Origin: Pontiellaceae bacterium B12227
Lineage (GTDB): Bacteria; Verrucomicrobiota; Kiritimatiellia; Kiritimatiellales; Pontiellaceae
DNA length: 64,000 nucleotides
NCBI GenBank assembly: GCA_029432775.1
Contig: JAROAZ010000007.1
Location: 1 to 64,000, forward strand
Direction: 5' to 3'
In this document: piece by piece, positions 18,011 to 28,498 of the stretch
Layout of the letters: each line of letters starts with the position of its first letter
Numbering within the stretch: position 1 is the first letter of the stretch
The notes under the pieces: model-generated
Told to the model about the DNA's origin: nothing
Database searches by the model: none
What the model saw: the letters and a program-made list of their open reading frames with translations, nothing else
Made by a program: the position numbers and the translations under genes

Positions 18011-18048
18011 CTAAAAAGAAAATAACCCTCCGATCACACGAAGGGTTA
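18011..18048 (-). terminator. rho-independent terminator
   Basis: On the minus strand a 7-bp stem TAACCCT / AGGGTTA with a 12-base loop is followed by TTTTCTTTTT. It lies 24 bp beyond the stop of the PEP-CTERM gene 18072-18806. Confidence 0.8.
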
Positions 18049-18071
18049 CCTGTTCTAAACTAACACGCACT

Positions 18072-18806
18072 TTAGATCATGAAACGGCGGCGGATGAAGA
18101 GGATGCCTGCACCAAATGCAGCAACCAATCCGAGGGTGGCCGGTTCAGGAATCACACTTAGCGTCGAACCTGTCACTTCGAAGTAGTCAGAAAAGTTTCC
18201 TGCGTTAGACCCATTATAATAGAGGTCATCACCGTCAAACATATCGATATAGTCCTGTTCAACCAAACCAGTAACCGTCAACGACCCCGTGCCCGTGCCG
18301 TCGAGAGCGGTAGTGAAATCGAAATAGCCAATTCCTTCTTTTCCGCTGTTTATGACGTCCAGCTGGGGTAACTCAGGCAATGTGACCGTACCGTCTTCAA
18401 TACGGATAATCCCTGTCGAACCCTGTCGGCCAAGGAAAAACTGGTTAAATCCAGCTTCAACGTTAAGACTACCAGAAACAACATCAATGAGTGCAGACCT
18501 CGTGGCACTGCCGTTTCCTAAAAGAATGGTGTCCGTTGTACCGATATTTACCGCACCTCCATCAATCGTCAATGAGCCTGTAGTAGCGACTCCAATTCTA
18601 AATCTCCCGGTAGAATCAGTCGCGTCGAGGAATCCGCCAGCGTTAACCGTGAAGTGTTCGTAGCCCGCATTTTGCTCCCACGAGTCACCAGCGCCTACAG
18701 TTACAGTTGTTGTGATCGGACTCGAGGTTGAGGCAGCAATATTTGCTGCATGAGCAGAAGCCTGCAACAATACAGCCACTCCAGCCGCATATACTATTTT
18801 TTTCAT
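18072..18806 (-). CDS. PEP-CTERM sorted protein
   Basis: 244 residues. Signal peptide MKKIVYAAGVAVLLQASAHA, a repetitive beta-helix-like body (GSLTIDGGAVNIG, GSLNVEAGFNQFFLG, GIIRIEDGTVTL: a ladder of G-x-hydrophobic turns), then the sorting tail PEPATLGLVAAFGAGILFIRR plus a basic end. It is exported and presumably processed by an exosortase encoded elsewhere. It is transcribed alone with its own terminator. Probably a small adhesin or matrix component. Confidence 0.87.
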   Translation of the reverse strand: MKKIVYAAGVAVLLQASAHAANIAASTSSPITTTVTVGAGDSWEQNAGYEHFTVNAGGFLDATDSTGRFRIGVATTGSLTIDGGAVNIGTTDTILLGNGSATRSALIDVVSGSLNVEAGFNQFFLGRQGSTGIIRIEDGTVTLPELPQLDVINSGKEGIGYFDFTTALDGTGTGSLTVTGLVEQDYIDMFDGDDLYYNGSNAGNFSDYFEVTGSTLSVIPEPATLGLVAAFGAGILFIRRRFMI

Positions 18807-19002
18807 TCTATTCTCCTTATTATAACGACTCAGCGGCCCACCAAAGAGCGCGTCTTAATTGGTCATGAACAGAACAACGGGGAATTGGGACACACGCATT
18901 GAGCTTTTTTTGAATGAGCTAAAAACGGTATTATTCTCCAAATAACCCCATTTTTTAAAATAAGTTCAACGGGCTTGGCATCCGGATTGCTTAATATCCT
19001 GT
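18807..19002. other. divergent intergenic region
   Basis: Promoter region between a PEP-CTERM gene (minus) and the pseudopilin (plus). It contains AT-rich stretches (TTTTTTTGAATG, CATTTTTTAAAATAAG) but no operator I could match elsewhere. Confidence 0.4.
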
Positions 19003-19464
19003 ATGCATACTCGGGCCCGAAAACATGGATTTACACTGCTTGAAATCATGATTGTGGTAGCAATCATCGGTCTTCTTGCCGGTCTATCACTTCCAAACAT
19101 GCTCCTGGCCAGCCGGAATTCGCGATCCAGATCTTTCATGAGTACCGCAAGGGCGGCTTCTCATGCCATCATTCAACATGTAATGGAAACTGACACCTAT
19201 CCGCCGGACCGAACACCGGGCGTAATGCCGCCCGGCATGGCCGGCTATTTCTCCGGGATCGAATGGCGGGAAGAAACCCCGATCGGCGGACGGTGGGATT
19301 GGGACTACAAACAATTTGGTGTGACCGCTGCAATTTCCGTCTATGGTCCAAACTGGGGCGACGAGCATATGAAGGAGATTGACTCTCAGTTGGATGACGG
19401 GAACTTGAGTACCGGGCAATTTCGGAAACGTTCCGGTGGCTATATGTATGTGATAGAAGAATAA
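19003..19464 (+). CDS. type II secretion / type IV pilin-like pseudopilin
   Basis: 153 residues. A short basic leader MHTRARKHG is followed by FTLLEIMIVVAIIGLLAG, the class III signal cut between Gly9 and Phe10, with Glu at position +5 and a long hydrophobic helix. The C-terminal part (WDWDYKQFGVTAAISVYGPN) is typical of the many pseudopilin-like proteins of Verrucomicrobia and Kiritimatiellota. No assembly ATPase or secretin is nearby. Probably an orphan pseudopilin of a secretion or surface-fibre system. Confidence 0.87.
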   Translation: MHTRARKHGFTLLEIMIVVAIIGLLAGLSLPNMLLASRNSRSRSFMSTARAASHAIIQHVMETDTYPPDRTPGVMPPGMAGYFSGIEWREETPIGGRWDWDYKQFGVTAAISVYGPNWGDEHMKEIDSQLDDGNLSTGQFRKRSGGYMYVIEE

Positions 19465-19511
19465 CCCAGAACCGCGGTGATCGAGTCAGCTCCAAAAATT
19501 CCACGCAATTC

Positions 19512-19558
19512 TTGAAAACAACTTCTAATCGTCTATTCTGTCTGAACAACACAGGAGG
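19512..19558 (+). promoter_or_regulatory. candidate promoter and strong RBS of the porin gene
   Basis: TTGAAA (19512-19517), 16 bases, TATTCT (19534-19539), then a perfect AGGAGG (19553-19558) five bases before the ATG. Confidence 0.45.
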
Positions 19559-19563
19559 TTGTT

Positions 19564-21003
19564 ATGAAAGTAATGAGTGTCGCGGTATGTCTTAGCGTTG
19601 CAACCCTATCTGCGTGGGCAGATCAATCGGCCGAAGAGCTTCGTAAAGAATTCGAAGCCTATAAGCTGCAATCGGATGCCCGGATCCAAAGTCTGGAGGA
19701 CCGGAAAACAGGAACCAACCAAACCGAAGTACATCAAGGCGGACTCGAAGATCGGAGCACACTGGACTTTGAATTTCACGGCTACTTCCGTGCAGGCCTT
19801 GGCGTGAATGGCAACGGGGATCCCATGGAAGCCTTCAAAGCCCCCAACGCAGGCGCAAAGTATCGCCTGGGTAACGAAGCTGAAGCCTACGCTGAAGCCA
19901 CGTTTCAGCAAAACTTCCGGACTCAGGCTTTAATTGAAAACAAGGTCGATTTTTTTACTAAAATCACATTGGCCTATGTCACGCCGACTGTAGACAACAA
20001 CACCTTCGATACCACCACCTCCCTGCGGGAACTGTATGCCGGAGCTCGCGGGGTGTGGAGCGGACAAGAGGATGCTCTCTTCTGGGCAGGTAATCGCTTC
20101 TATGAACATCTGGATATCCATATCAGTGATTTCTTCTTCCGCGATATGGCCGGTTTCGGCGGCGGTGTTGAAGATGTAACTATTGGTGATGAAATGAAAT
20201 GGGCGTTTGCCTGGCTCGGTGGCTCCATTGACCAGTTGAGCTCCAGCGGCACCGCCTATGAGAATGATTACCATTTCAATAAAAACACACTCGACTTCAG
20301 GCTGTATGAAATTCCGCTTGGCATCGGCAAACTGGAATTGATTGGAGATCTGGCATATTTCTCCGGCGACACACTGACTCAAGCAGCACCGAATCCAACA
20401 ATTAAAATTGATGACAGTTTTGGCTGGTCTGTTGGTGCCATGCTTAAATCCGAACTGACTGAAGAAATGGACAACCGGTTTACCATTCAATATGGCGAAG
20501 GAGCTGCGGATAATTTCAAAGCAGTCATTACTGCCCCTCAAGGAGTTGACCTTACGGATCCAGCCATCACGTTTGTTCCGATCAACGATACACACCGGTT
20601 GCGCATTACCGATGATATCGTCATTGATAACGGTTCCCCGCTATCGATGCAGTTCGCTGCGGTATACGAGAATTATGACAACGGCTTTGATACAGCCAAC
20701 CGGATCGACTGGGTCTCTATCGGGGTCCGGCCGGTTTATCACTTCAACGATTACTACTCCCTGGCCTTTGAAGCCGGAGCGGACTACACCCACCAAAAAG
20801 ATATGCTGGAAGGTGTCATCGGTAAATTCACGATTGCTCCGCAAATCCAACCGGCCTCCAGACATTTCTCCCGCCCATCAATCCGGGCCTTTTTCACCTA
20901 TGCGCTGTGGTCTGAAGATTTCAAAGGGGAAGTGGCCAGCAACGGATACGGAAATGAACAGAAAGGCATCTCTGCCGGCGTGCAGTTTGAAGCCTGGTGG
21001 TAA
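19564..21003 (+). CDS. LamB-like carbohydrate porin
   Basis: 479 residues. Signal peptide MKVMSVAVCLSVATLSAWA, then a short coiled coil (SAEELRKEFEAYKLQSDARI), as in many PVC-group porins. The barrel starts FEFHGYFRAGLGVNGNGD and KYRLGNEAEAYAEATFQQNF, close to the opening of maltoporins. Aromatic-rich strands run to the C-terminal GVQFEAWW. It would let oligosaccharides through the outer membrane. The gene has its own promoter-like sequence, a very strong RBS and a terminator, suggesting high expression. The exact substrate cannot be told; the surroundings suggest algal oligosaccharides. Confidence 0.82.
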   Translation: MKVMSVAVCLSVATLSAWADQSAEELRKEFEAYKLQSDARIQSLEDRKTGTNQTEVHQGGLEDRSTLDFEFHGYFRAGLGVNGNGDPMEAFKAPNAGAKYRLGNEAEAYAEATFQQNFRTQALIENKVDFFTKITLAYVTPTVDNNTFDTTTSLRELYAGARGVWSGQEDALFWAGNRFYEHLDIHISDFFFRDMAGFGGGVEDVTIGDEMKWAFAWLGGSIDQLSSSGTAYENDYHFNKNTLDFRLYEIPLGIGKLELIGDLAYFSGDTLTQAAPNPTIKIDDSFGWSVGAMLKSELTEEMDNRFTIQYGEGAADNFKAVITAPQGVDLTDPAITFVPINDTHRLRITDDIVIDNGSPLSMQFAAVYENYDNGFDTANRIDWVSIGVRPVYHFNDYYSLAFEAGADYTHQKDMLEGVIGKFTIAPQIQPASRHFSRPSIRAFFTYALWSEDFKGEVASNGYGNEQKGISAGVQFEAWW

Positions 21004-21015
21004 ACCACTCATCCC

Positions 21016-21048
21016 CTGGCTGAGGATAGGATCCCATTCCTCAGCCAG
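21016..21048 (+). terminator. terminator between convergent genes
   Basis: Perfect 11-bp stem CTGGCTGAGGA / TCCTCAGCCAG followed by CGCTTTTC on the plus strand. It lies between the porin stop and the convergent sulfatase stop and may act in both directions. Confidence 0.75.
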
Positions 21049-21057
21049 CGCTTTTCA

Positions 21058-22539
21058 TTAATCCTGCGGCTGATCCCAAAGGCGATAGGGATCGTCGTTT
21101 TCTTTCATTTGTTCGAGCAGCAGAGCTTCAAGCTCTTTGCGCTTCTCCGCATATTTGGGATTATCGGCCAGATTAACCTGATTGGGCTTTGGCTTAACTC
21201 CCGTCGCCCTGACTACGGCAGGATCGTGATGCTCCTTCAAAAACTCGTTCGGGTTCTCGGCCAGATTAAAGAGCTGCGTTTCGCGAACGGAACCATCGAG
21301 CACATCATATTTGATCAGTTTCCAGTCACCTTTTTTCACGGAACGCATACCCGGTTTGGATCCTCCGCAGTACACACCGTAGAGCACATCACGCGTTGCA
21401 TCCTGTTTCCCTTCCAGTACCGGCTTAAAACTGATTCCTTCGGTATGCTCGGTGGAAATTTCGATCCCGCCTAAATCCAAAAGCGTTTTCAGGGTATCGA
21501 GCAGGTAAATATTTCCGGTGGCGCGCACGCCCTTTTTCACCCCCGGCCCTTTCACAATATAGGGCACGCGCCAGGTGTGCTGGTAGAGGTTCTGTTTTCC
21601 CTGCAGGCCGTGACGTCCAATGGCAATGCCGTGGTCCGCAGTATAGAAAATAATCGTGTTTTCCAGTTCTCCCATCGCTTCGAGCTTATCGAGCACCTTG
21701 CCGATCTGAATATCGATATTTTCTGAACAGGCAAATTCGCGCCCCTGTTCATTCCGGATCGTGGCCACATCGCGGTTTTTCCAGACTCCGGGAACGCGCA
21801 CTTCATCCCTCAGGTTTTTATGACCATGATGGAACGGATGTTCCGGCAGATAGTTCACCGGAACCTCCGGCGTTGGCCGCTCCGGATTCAGCGTCGGAGG
21901 CTTCTGATTTTTGTCCTTATGATTCACCGCGCCATATTTACGCAGCAGATCAACGGTGCCGTCCCGCACGTCGTGCGGATGAGAGAAGCCGTAGTAAATA
22001 AAGAACGGTCGCTCGTCTTTGCCCGACGCCCGCTCGTCCAGATACTTCAGCACCTGATTCCCGTGCCACTCGCTTCCGGTTTCCGCTGTTCCGCCGCGTT
22101 TAGTTGCATCGTGCCGAACAGTAAACTGCTTATTGGCCGGCTCATAGCTGTTTCCTTTTTTACAGGTACGCATCGTGGCATAGCCCGCCTTGTTGAACAT
22201 GGCCGGCAGCACAAAATCGTTGATGTCGGCCGGAGCAAGAATGGTTTTATCCTTTCGGTTCGGCAGGTGCCAGACCGTGCGTCCCGTCATGATCATGGAA
22301 CGCGAAGGCGAACAAACCGCACCGGACCAGGATCCCATATGATAGGCCCCGTCGAAAATCATGCCCTCCGCCGCCAACCGATCCAGGTTCGGGGTCTCCA
22401 GCGGCGACTCCGGGTTATACATCTGCAGATCAAACGGCGACTGATCATCCGCCAGAATGAACAAAAAGTTCGGACGCTTTTCAGCATTCGCAACAGCAGC
22501 AACGGTCAGCGCCGCCACAACAACACGTATCAATTTCAT
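21058..22539 (-). CDS. S1 family sulfatase (CSPSR type)
   Basis: 493 residues. Signal peptide (MKLIRVVVAALTVAAVANA), RPNFLFILADDQS, formylglycine motif CSPSR (Cys76, Arg80) within WSGAVCSPSRSMIMTGR, then FYTADHGIAIGRHG for the second part of the metal site. The order of motifs and the QMYNPESPLETPNLDRLA segment resemble choline-sulfatase/heparan-type subfamilies, but the substrate is not settled. It stands alone 286 bp downstream of the cytochrome gene and convergent with the porin. Confidence 0.92.
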   Translation of the reverse strand: MKLIRVVVAALTVAAVANAEKRPNFLFILADDQSPFDLQMYNPESPLETPNLDRLAAEGMIFDGAYHMGSWSGAVCSPSRSMIMTGRTVWHLPNRKDKTILAPADINDFVLPAMFNKAGYATMRTCKKGNSYEPANKQFTVRHDATKRGGTAETGSEWHGNQVLKYLDERASGKDERPFFIYYGFSHPHDVRDGTVDLLRKYGAVNHKDKNQKPPTLNPERPTPEVPVNYLPEHPFHHGHKNLRDEVRVPGVWKNRDVATIRNEQGREFACSENIDIQIGKVLDKLEAMGELENTIIFYTADHGIAIGRHGLQGKQNLYQHTWRVPYIVKGPGVKKGVRATGNIYLLDTLKTLLDLGGIEISTEHTEGISFKPVLEGKQDATRDVLYGVYCGGSKPGMRSVKKGDWKLIKYDVLDGSVRETQLFNLAENPNEFLKEHHDPAVVRATGVKPKPNQVNLADNPKYAEKRKELEALLLEQMKENDDPYRLWDQPQD

Positions 22540-22825
22540 AAATCCCCTACCCTTCAGGTTAGATTAAACAGGAAGATGGTTTCCCTCCTGCTTCTTAATA
22601 AACGTTACAAAAGCGCTAAAAGGGATACCTTATTGCGAATGAAATTTCAACCTACCCGAATTGGTAGTGCTTCCGGCCTTTCCGAATGGCTTCCGCAGAC
22701 TTTTCGTTCTCGGACCGGGTGGCCTCCACCCCGGAAGCTCAATGTTTGCATTGATCGGAACAACCTGCAGGCTGTTCGCAAGACAGAACAGCCAGCGTTT
22801 TATTGACCCGGTTCACCCGATGCGT
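22540..22825. other. intergenic region with a small hairpin
   Basis: No gene seen. GGCTGTTC / GAACAGCC with an 8-base loop lies at 22770-22793, about 30 bp beyond the cytochrome gene's stop, without a T-run on the minus strand. Confidence 0.4.
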
Positions 22826-25345
22826 TTACTGAAAATCCCGATCGTACGCTTTTTCCCCGTCGCGGATGGCGGCGCGGTTGGCCAGCTCGATCTTCTGACG
22901 GTCTTCATATTTTTCGATGCGCTTGAGGTCTGTGGCATTCGGCTCAAAGCCGGCCATATCGGCGCGCGGAAGTTTTTTTAACTGTTCCTGCCCGGACCGG
23001 ATGATGGCAAGGACTTCCTTATATTCAGGAGAACCTTTTTCCAGCGTGGCCAGGCACGGGCTTTTTTCAGGACGATCAAAACTGATCTGCGCGCGCCCTT
23101 TTTGACGATGCTTCACAATGCACTGCACGCCCGTCAGCTCTTCGAGCCGCTTTAACTGCTTGGTCGTGATGGGCGAACGGCCGCAGGGGTTGTTCGGATA
23201 GGCGCATTCGTAGACCGGATAATACGGCGCATTGATATCGAGCCACGTGATGAGCCGATTCATCTCCTCTTTGGAAAGCTTCACCTTTTTATGCCCGTTG
23301 CGCAGCACCTTGATGAGTTGGCTGGGGTGCGATCCCCATGAATACGCAGGTTGAGTATGGGCCGGCCCGGCACCGACACACTGGATGGCACCCTGCTGTT
23401 GCAGATCAATATAGGATGCGTTGAACGATACGGTGCGGTCGCCCGCAAGAATCAGTTTTTCACCCCCCTTTTTGTCAAAGTCGTGGCATTTTACACAATG
23501 CCGGTCAAAGATCGGTTGCACCTCTTCCATAAAGCTGAACATACGGGGTTCGCCATACCAACCGTTCATTCTGGATGGCGCACGCTTCAGCGCCATGGGT
23601 TGATGAAGCATGGGAGGCGCATCTTCCACCCGGTTTTCATGGCACCCCACACAGCCCTGCGTTTCACCCGGCTGAATAATAGTCCCGCTCCGCATGGACT
23701 GCACCATCATGCCATTTTTGTCCAGGGCCTGGAAAAAGAGAAAGCGGTCGGCAGGCACTTCAAAGAAAGCTGACCCGTCTTCTTCGACGGGCACAGTACC
23801 GAGGATGCGTTTGTTTTCGAAATTGGTCCAGTTCATACCGGGCGACTGCGAGCCCTGCCCGCCCCAGGCGGGTCCGTTCCAAGTCCGCTTTTCCGGAGAT
23901 TCAATAATGCGCAGATACTTAATGCTTCCACGTTCAACACCTTCCATATGGGTGCCAATGTAGACATCCTGAACATAGAAGGTTCCGGTTGCCGCCGCAA
24001 AATTACGGGCATCGGGTTTCATGTCCGGAACCGGACGCGGTGCAACCGGCATGGGGTCGAAGCAACCGGGACCTTCCGTGTGCAGCAAAACCTCGTTGCC
24101 GAATGTATCGACAAGGTAGATGCCCATCTGTTCGCCTTTTCCAGTTTCGCGGGAGACCAGAAAATGGTTTTCGCTGAGCGGGAACGGATCTTCGTAGCGC
24201 GGTGTGACCTTCTTGAAATGGTCAAAGCCATAGCCCCTCTCGAGCTCGTCCGCAACGAGATTCCTAGCCGAGGCCGGCCAGGTGCGGACCACCGGCTCGA
24301 CCCCGTCGACCCCCTTGCTGCGGTCTACAATGGCCAAGGCGCCCCAGGGACGGTCGTGGCAGGAACCGAAGATGCAAAGGCAAAGCTGTGTGCCGGGAAT
24401 GATTCGTGCGTCGATAACTCCGCCCGGCGAGGCGGTGTTGTTGCCCCAGAAGATAGCATGGGTAGTGCCATCGGGATTCACCGTCCACAGCCCCTGGGCA
24501 TCGCCGAAATTCCGGTCGACATATTCCCACCGGTCGTAAAGGATGCTTCCGTCCGGCATCAGCGAGCTATGCCCCTCGAACAGGGTGCTTTTTCCGATCT
24601 GGTGAATGTTCGCGCCGTCGGCCTCCATGCGGAAGAGGTTGGCCATGATGTGCCGGTTGCACATGCAGAACTTGGGTTCACGCGTCGAACTGAATACAAT
24701 GTCCCCGTTTGGCAGATAGAGCGGATCGATGTCCGAAACACCTTTGGCGGAGGTCAGCTGTTTCAACCCGGAGCCGTCCATATTAATTTCATAAATGTGA
24801 TAATCGTCATCGATGCTTTTACGCATCGAAAAAATGACCCGCTTTCCGTCGAAACTGATTTCCGGATCGCGCACTAATCCCGTGGGACCGGGATCGCATA
24901 TTGTGCTGACTTTCCAATCATTGGAAACATCGAGTATTTTCAGCACACCGGGAGGATCATACTTCCTGGTATTGATTTCGCCGGTCTGGAAAAGGGTCGC
25001 GGTATTATGGTGGTCGGGCTTGTACTGTTCGCGAACCACAAACAGGATCGGCTGCCCGCTGATCAACGGATTGGCCGACAGCGCCTCACGCTGGAGGTTG
25101 GTATAGGCCGGCGTGGCAGCATCCGGAATCTGTTCCAGGCGTTGAAGAAATTCCGCCCCCTTTGGATAATCCGCACCATAGGTTTCAGACAAATGCTCAA
25201 TAGCGGCTCGCAGCGAATCGACGGCATTCTGCTCCGGCTCCGCTGGCACCTGCAAGGCAGTCAACAGGCCCGCTATTCCAAGGATTGGAAAAAATCGGCC
25301 GGTTTTCTTTTTGGTTTTAGCTAAAAACGCGCTCTTTGGTTTCAT
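22826..25345 (-). CDS. di-haem protein with HzsA-like beta-propeller
   Basis: 839 residues. It has a basic, hydrophobic N-terminus (FFPILGIAGLLTALQVPA, export signal or anchor), then a TolB/PD40-type propeller (PEISFDGKRVIFSMRKS, HIYEINMDGSGLKQLT, EPKFCMCNRHIMANLFRMEA) as in the middle domain of hydrazine synthase alpha. Two c-haem motifs follow, CVGCH (about 565-569) and CVKCH (about 617-621). HzsA-like proteins are widespread in heterotrophic Planctomycetes and Verrucomicrobia, where they do not make hydrazine. No anammox genes are near. It is divergent from the IclR regulator with a 95-bp gap. Function unknown; a periplasmic redox or sugar-oxidising role is possible. Confidence 0.75.
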   Translation of the reverse strand: MKPKSAFLAKTKKKTGRFFPILGIAGLLTALQVPAEPEQNAVDSLRAAIEHLSETYGADYPKGAEFLQRLEQIPDAATPAYTNLQREALSANPLISGQPILFVVREQYKPDHHNTATLFQTGEINTRKYDPPGVLKILDVSNDWKVSTICDPGPTGLVRDPEISFDGKRVIFSMRKSIDDDYHIYEINMDGSGLKQLTSAKGVSDIDPLYLPNGDIVFSSTREPKFCMCNRHIMANLFRMEADGANIHQIGKSTLFEGHSSLMPDGSILYDRWEYVDRNFGDAQGLWTVNPDGTTHAIFWGNNTASPGGVIDARIIPGTQLCLCIFGSCHDRPWGALAIVDRSKGVDGVEPVVRTWPASARNLVADELERGYGFDHFKKVTPRYEDPFPLSENHFLVSRETGKGEQMGIYLVDTFGNEVLLHTEGPGCFDPMPVAPRPVPDMKPDARNFAAATGTFYVQDVYIGTHMEGVERGSIKYLRIIESPEKRTWNGPAWGGQGSQSPGMNWTNFENKRILGTVPVEEDGSAFFEVPADRFLFFQALDKNGMMVQSMRSGTIIQPGETQGCVGCHENRVEDAPPMLHQPMALKRAPSRMNGWYGEPRMFSFMEEVQPIFDRHCVKCHDFDKKGGEKLILAGDRTVSFNASYIDLQQQGAIQCVGAGPAHTQPAYSWGSHPSQLIKVLRNGHKKVKLSKEEMNRLITWLDINAPYYPVYECAYPNNPCGRSPITTKQLKRLEELTGVQCIVKHRQKGRAQISFDRPEKSPCLATLEKGSPEYKEVLAIIRSGQEQLKKLPRADMAGFEPNATDLKRIEKYEDRQKIELANRAAIRDGEKAYDRDFQ
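24911..24927. repeat. dispersed palindrome TTTCCAATCATTGGAAA
   Basis: Perfect 17-bp copy inside the di-haem gene, read as SNDWK. Confidence 0.85.
25276..25290. repeat. dispersed palindrome TTCCAAGGATTGGAA
   Basis: Perfect 6-bp arms; read as FPILG in the signal region of the di-haem protein. Confidence 0.8.
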
Positions 25346-25440
25346 ATATATCCCTGCTGTCTAAATATTATCTGGATAGTAGACGCACCTCGTGCATAAT
25401 TAAAGACACGATAACCGAAAATAACGACACAGGAAACCTT

Positions 25441-26226
25441 ATGGCCGAGAACAAATACCACGTTCCCAACCTCGAACGGGCATTGAACATTTTCCAGCTA
25501 TTGGCGGATAAACCGCAGGGAATGACTCAGAAAGAGATGATCGACACCCTGGAAATATCCAAAAACAGCGTCTATCGCATAACGGAAACCCTGATTGATC
25601 ACGGGTATATCGCCCGCGACGAGCCCACCCGCCGCTATTTCCTCACCCGGAAAATGATGAGCCTGGGCGCAACCGCCATGGGCGACCGGAAACTGGTGGA
25701 ATATTCCTTCAATGAAATGCTCAAACTGCGCGACAAAGTGAATGCATCGGTCTATCTCGCCGTACTCGAAGGAACACAGGGCGTTATTCTGGAACAGGCC
25801 ACCGGCGGAACGCCGTTCAAGTTTTCTGTCGACCTCGGCTCGCGGTTTAACCTCCATTCCGGCGCGCCCGGCAAAGCCCTGCTCGCCTTCCTGCCGGAAA
25901 AGGAGAGCGATGCTCTGCTATCAAAGCTCAATATGGTGAAGTTCAACGAGCGTACGATCACCACCAAAAAGGCGATGAAAGCGGAGATTAAAACCATTCG
26001 GAAACAAGGCTATGCTACGGATCTGGCCGAGGAGTTCGACGGCTGTAACTGTGTGGGCTCGGTGATCAGAGACCACGCCGACTACCCTATTGCCATGCTC
26101 TGGGCCACCGGCATTTCATTTAACCTGACCGAAGAAAAGTTTCCAACCATTGGAAAACTTGTAAAGGAAACCGCTGCAACCATATCGCAAAAATTCGGTT
26201 GCCAGCCGGAATCGGTGAAAAAATGA
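25441..26226 (+). CDS. IclR-family transcriptional regulator
   Basis: About 261 residues from the ATG at 25441, chosen because AGGA precedes it and the product then starts MAENKYHVPNLERALNIFQL, as in the family. The N-terminal winged helix has MTQKEMIDTLEISKNSVYRI. The effector domain has SGAPGKALLAFLPE and GYATDLAEEFDGCNCVGSVI. Such proteins sense small sugar or acid metabolites. Its stop overlaps the AraC start (ATGA), so the two regulators are translated together. A palindrome copy lies in its coding sequence (FPTIGK). Confidence 0.93.
   Translation: MAENKYHVPNLERALNIFQLLADKPQGMTQKEMIDTLEISKNSVYRITETLIDHGYIARDEPTRRYFLTRKMMSLGATAMGDRKLVEYSFNEMLKLRDKVNASVYLAVLEGTQGVILEQATGGTPFKFSVDLGSRFNLHSGAPGKALLAFLPEKESDALLSKLNMVKFNERTITTKKAMKAEIKTIRKQGYATDLAEEFDGCNCVGSVIRDHADYPIAMLWATGISFNLTEEKFPTIGKLVKETAATISQKFGCQPESVKK
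26140..26156. repeat. dispersed palindrome TTTCCAACCATTGGAAA
   Basis: Arms TTTCCAA/TTGGAAA; read as FPTIGK at the end of the IclR protein. Confidence 0.85.
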
Positions 26227-27038
26227 AAAACAGTTTCCAGCCCCTGAAGTTCCAGACTCCGGTCTATGAGAAGGACCAACCGGTCTTTCCGGATGCGCCG
26301 ATGCGCACCACCCCCTACATGCTGCATAACATGCAAAACTGGAAATGGGAGGTGGAAGTCCAGGAGCTGACCCTTCAATACTTGATGAGCGGCCAAATCG
26401 TGTATGAGATTAATGGACAAATCTATGAAGCGACCAAAGGCACCTGCTTCCTGTTCACGCCAGGACAAAAACTGGCCGGCCATTCGATCGACGCAAAACC
26501 GGTCACCATGTTTGCCGCACACTTCAAAAAACTTCCAAACCTTGGAAACCCTGACGGACTGATCCATGCGCCGATCCGCGAGATCACCCTTTTTGAAGAG
26601 ACTGCAGCATACGCGGTAAAGAGCCGGCAACGGAATGATGAACGCTCCGACCGCCAAACGGAAACGGCACTGTTGCAACTGTTCCATCTGATGGAAGACA
26701 ACCTTGCCCGCGGTCCCGTCAGTTCTATCCAGATGAAAGTGGAAGAGCTGATTGAACAGATTAAACGTGAACCGGGGCGGGACTGGCGCGTAGAGGTGAT
26801 GAGCGAGAAAGCCGGGATATCCCGGTCGCAGCTGACCCGATGGTTTAACCGCCTGACTGGCAACTCCCCCAACCGGTATGTGATTGAACGCCGCATTGCT
26901 CAGGCCATTCAGCTGCTGGCAATGACCAATAGTCCCTTGGCTGAACTTGCCAATGCGCTGGGCTACCGCGATGTCCCCTTTTTTATCCGTCAATTCCGTA
27001 AAGAAACCGGCATGTCCCCCGGCGCGCTACGGAAGTGA
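26223..27038 (+). CDS. AraC-family transcriptional regulator
   Basis: About 271 residues from the ATG that overlaps the IclR stop. The N-terminal cupin-like sensor (WKWEVEVQELTLQYLMSGQI, GTCFLFTPGQKLAGHS) and C-terminal double helix-turn-helix (VMSEKAGISRSQLTRWFNRL, NALGYRDVPFFIRQFRKETG) are typical. It would act with the IclR protein on the oxidoreductase operon that follows 125 bp downstream. Its coding sequence includes a palindrome copy (LPNLGN). Confidence 0.92.
   Translation: MKNSFQPLKFQTPVYEKDQPVFPDAPMRTTPYMLHNMQNWKWEVEVQELTLQYLMSGQIVYEINGQIYEATKGTCFLFTPGQKLAGHSIDAKPVTMFAAHFKKLPNLGNPDGLIHAPIREITLFEETAAYAVKSRQRNDERSDRQTETALLQLFHLMEDNLARGPVSSIQMKVEELIEQIKREPGRDWRVEVMSEKAGISRSQLTRWFNRLTGNSPNRYVIERRIAQAIQLLAMTNSPLAELANALGYRDVPFFIRQFRKETGMSPGALRK
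26533..26547. repeat. dispersed palindrome TTCCAAACCTTGGAA
   Basis: Perfect 6-bp arms inside the AraC gene, read as PNLGN. Confidence 0.8.
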
Positions 27039-27049
27039 ATATGTACGTA

Positions 27050-27096
27050 GTTCCGCCTTCAGGCGGCTCTGCGGACTGACCGCCTGAAGGCGGAAC
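27050..27096. repeat. 17-bp perfect inverted repeat
   Basis: GTTCCGCCTTCAGGCGG at 27050-27066 and its exact complement at 27080-27096, 13-base loop, 11 bp after the AraC stop. No T-run follows, so it is either an mRNA-stabilising hairpin or a repetitive extragenic palindrome. Confidence 0.8.
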
Positions 27097-27119
27097 GACA
27101 TACCTTCACGCTACAATAG

Positions 27120-27132
27120 TCCAACTATTGGA
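27120..27132. repeat. dispersed palindrome TCCAACTATTGGA
   Basis: Intergenic copy with 5-bp arms, between the AraC gene and the Gfo/Idh operon. Confidence 0.65.
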
Positions 27133-27181
27133 AAGATAATTTTCTTAGTGAGAGAACGCTCTCATGATATATCTGAATACT

Positions 27182-28483
<1,302 letters not shown>

Positions 28484-28498
28484 ACTGGAAAATAAGCC

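Noticed and set aside
22826..25345. True hydrazine synthase (anammox)
   Set aside because: Only the propeller and haem motifs resemble HzsA; no HzsB/C or anammox genes, and the surroundings are glycan degradation.
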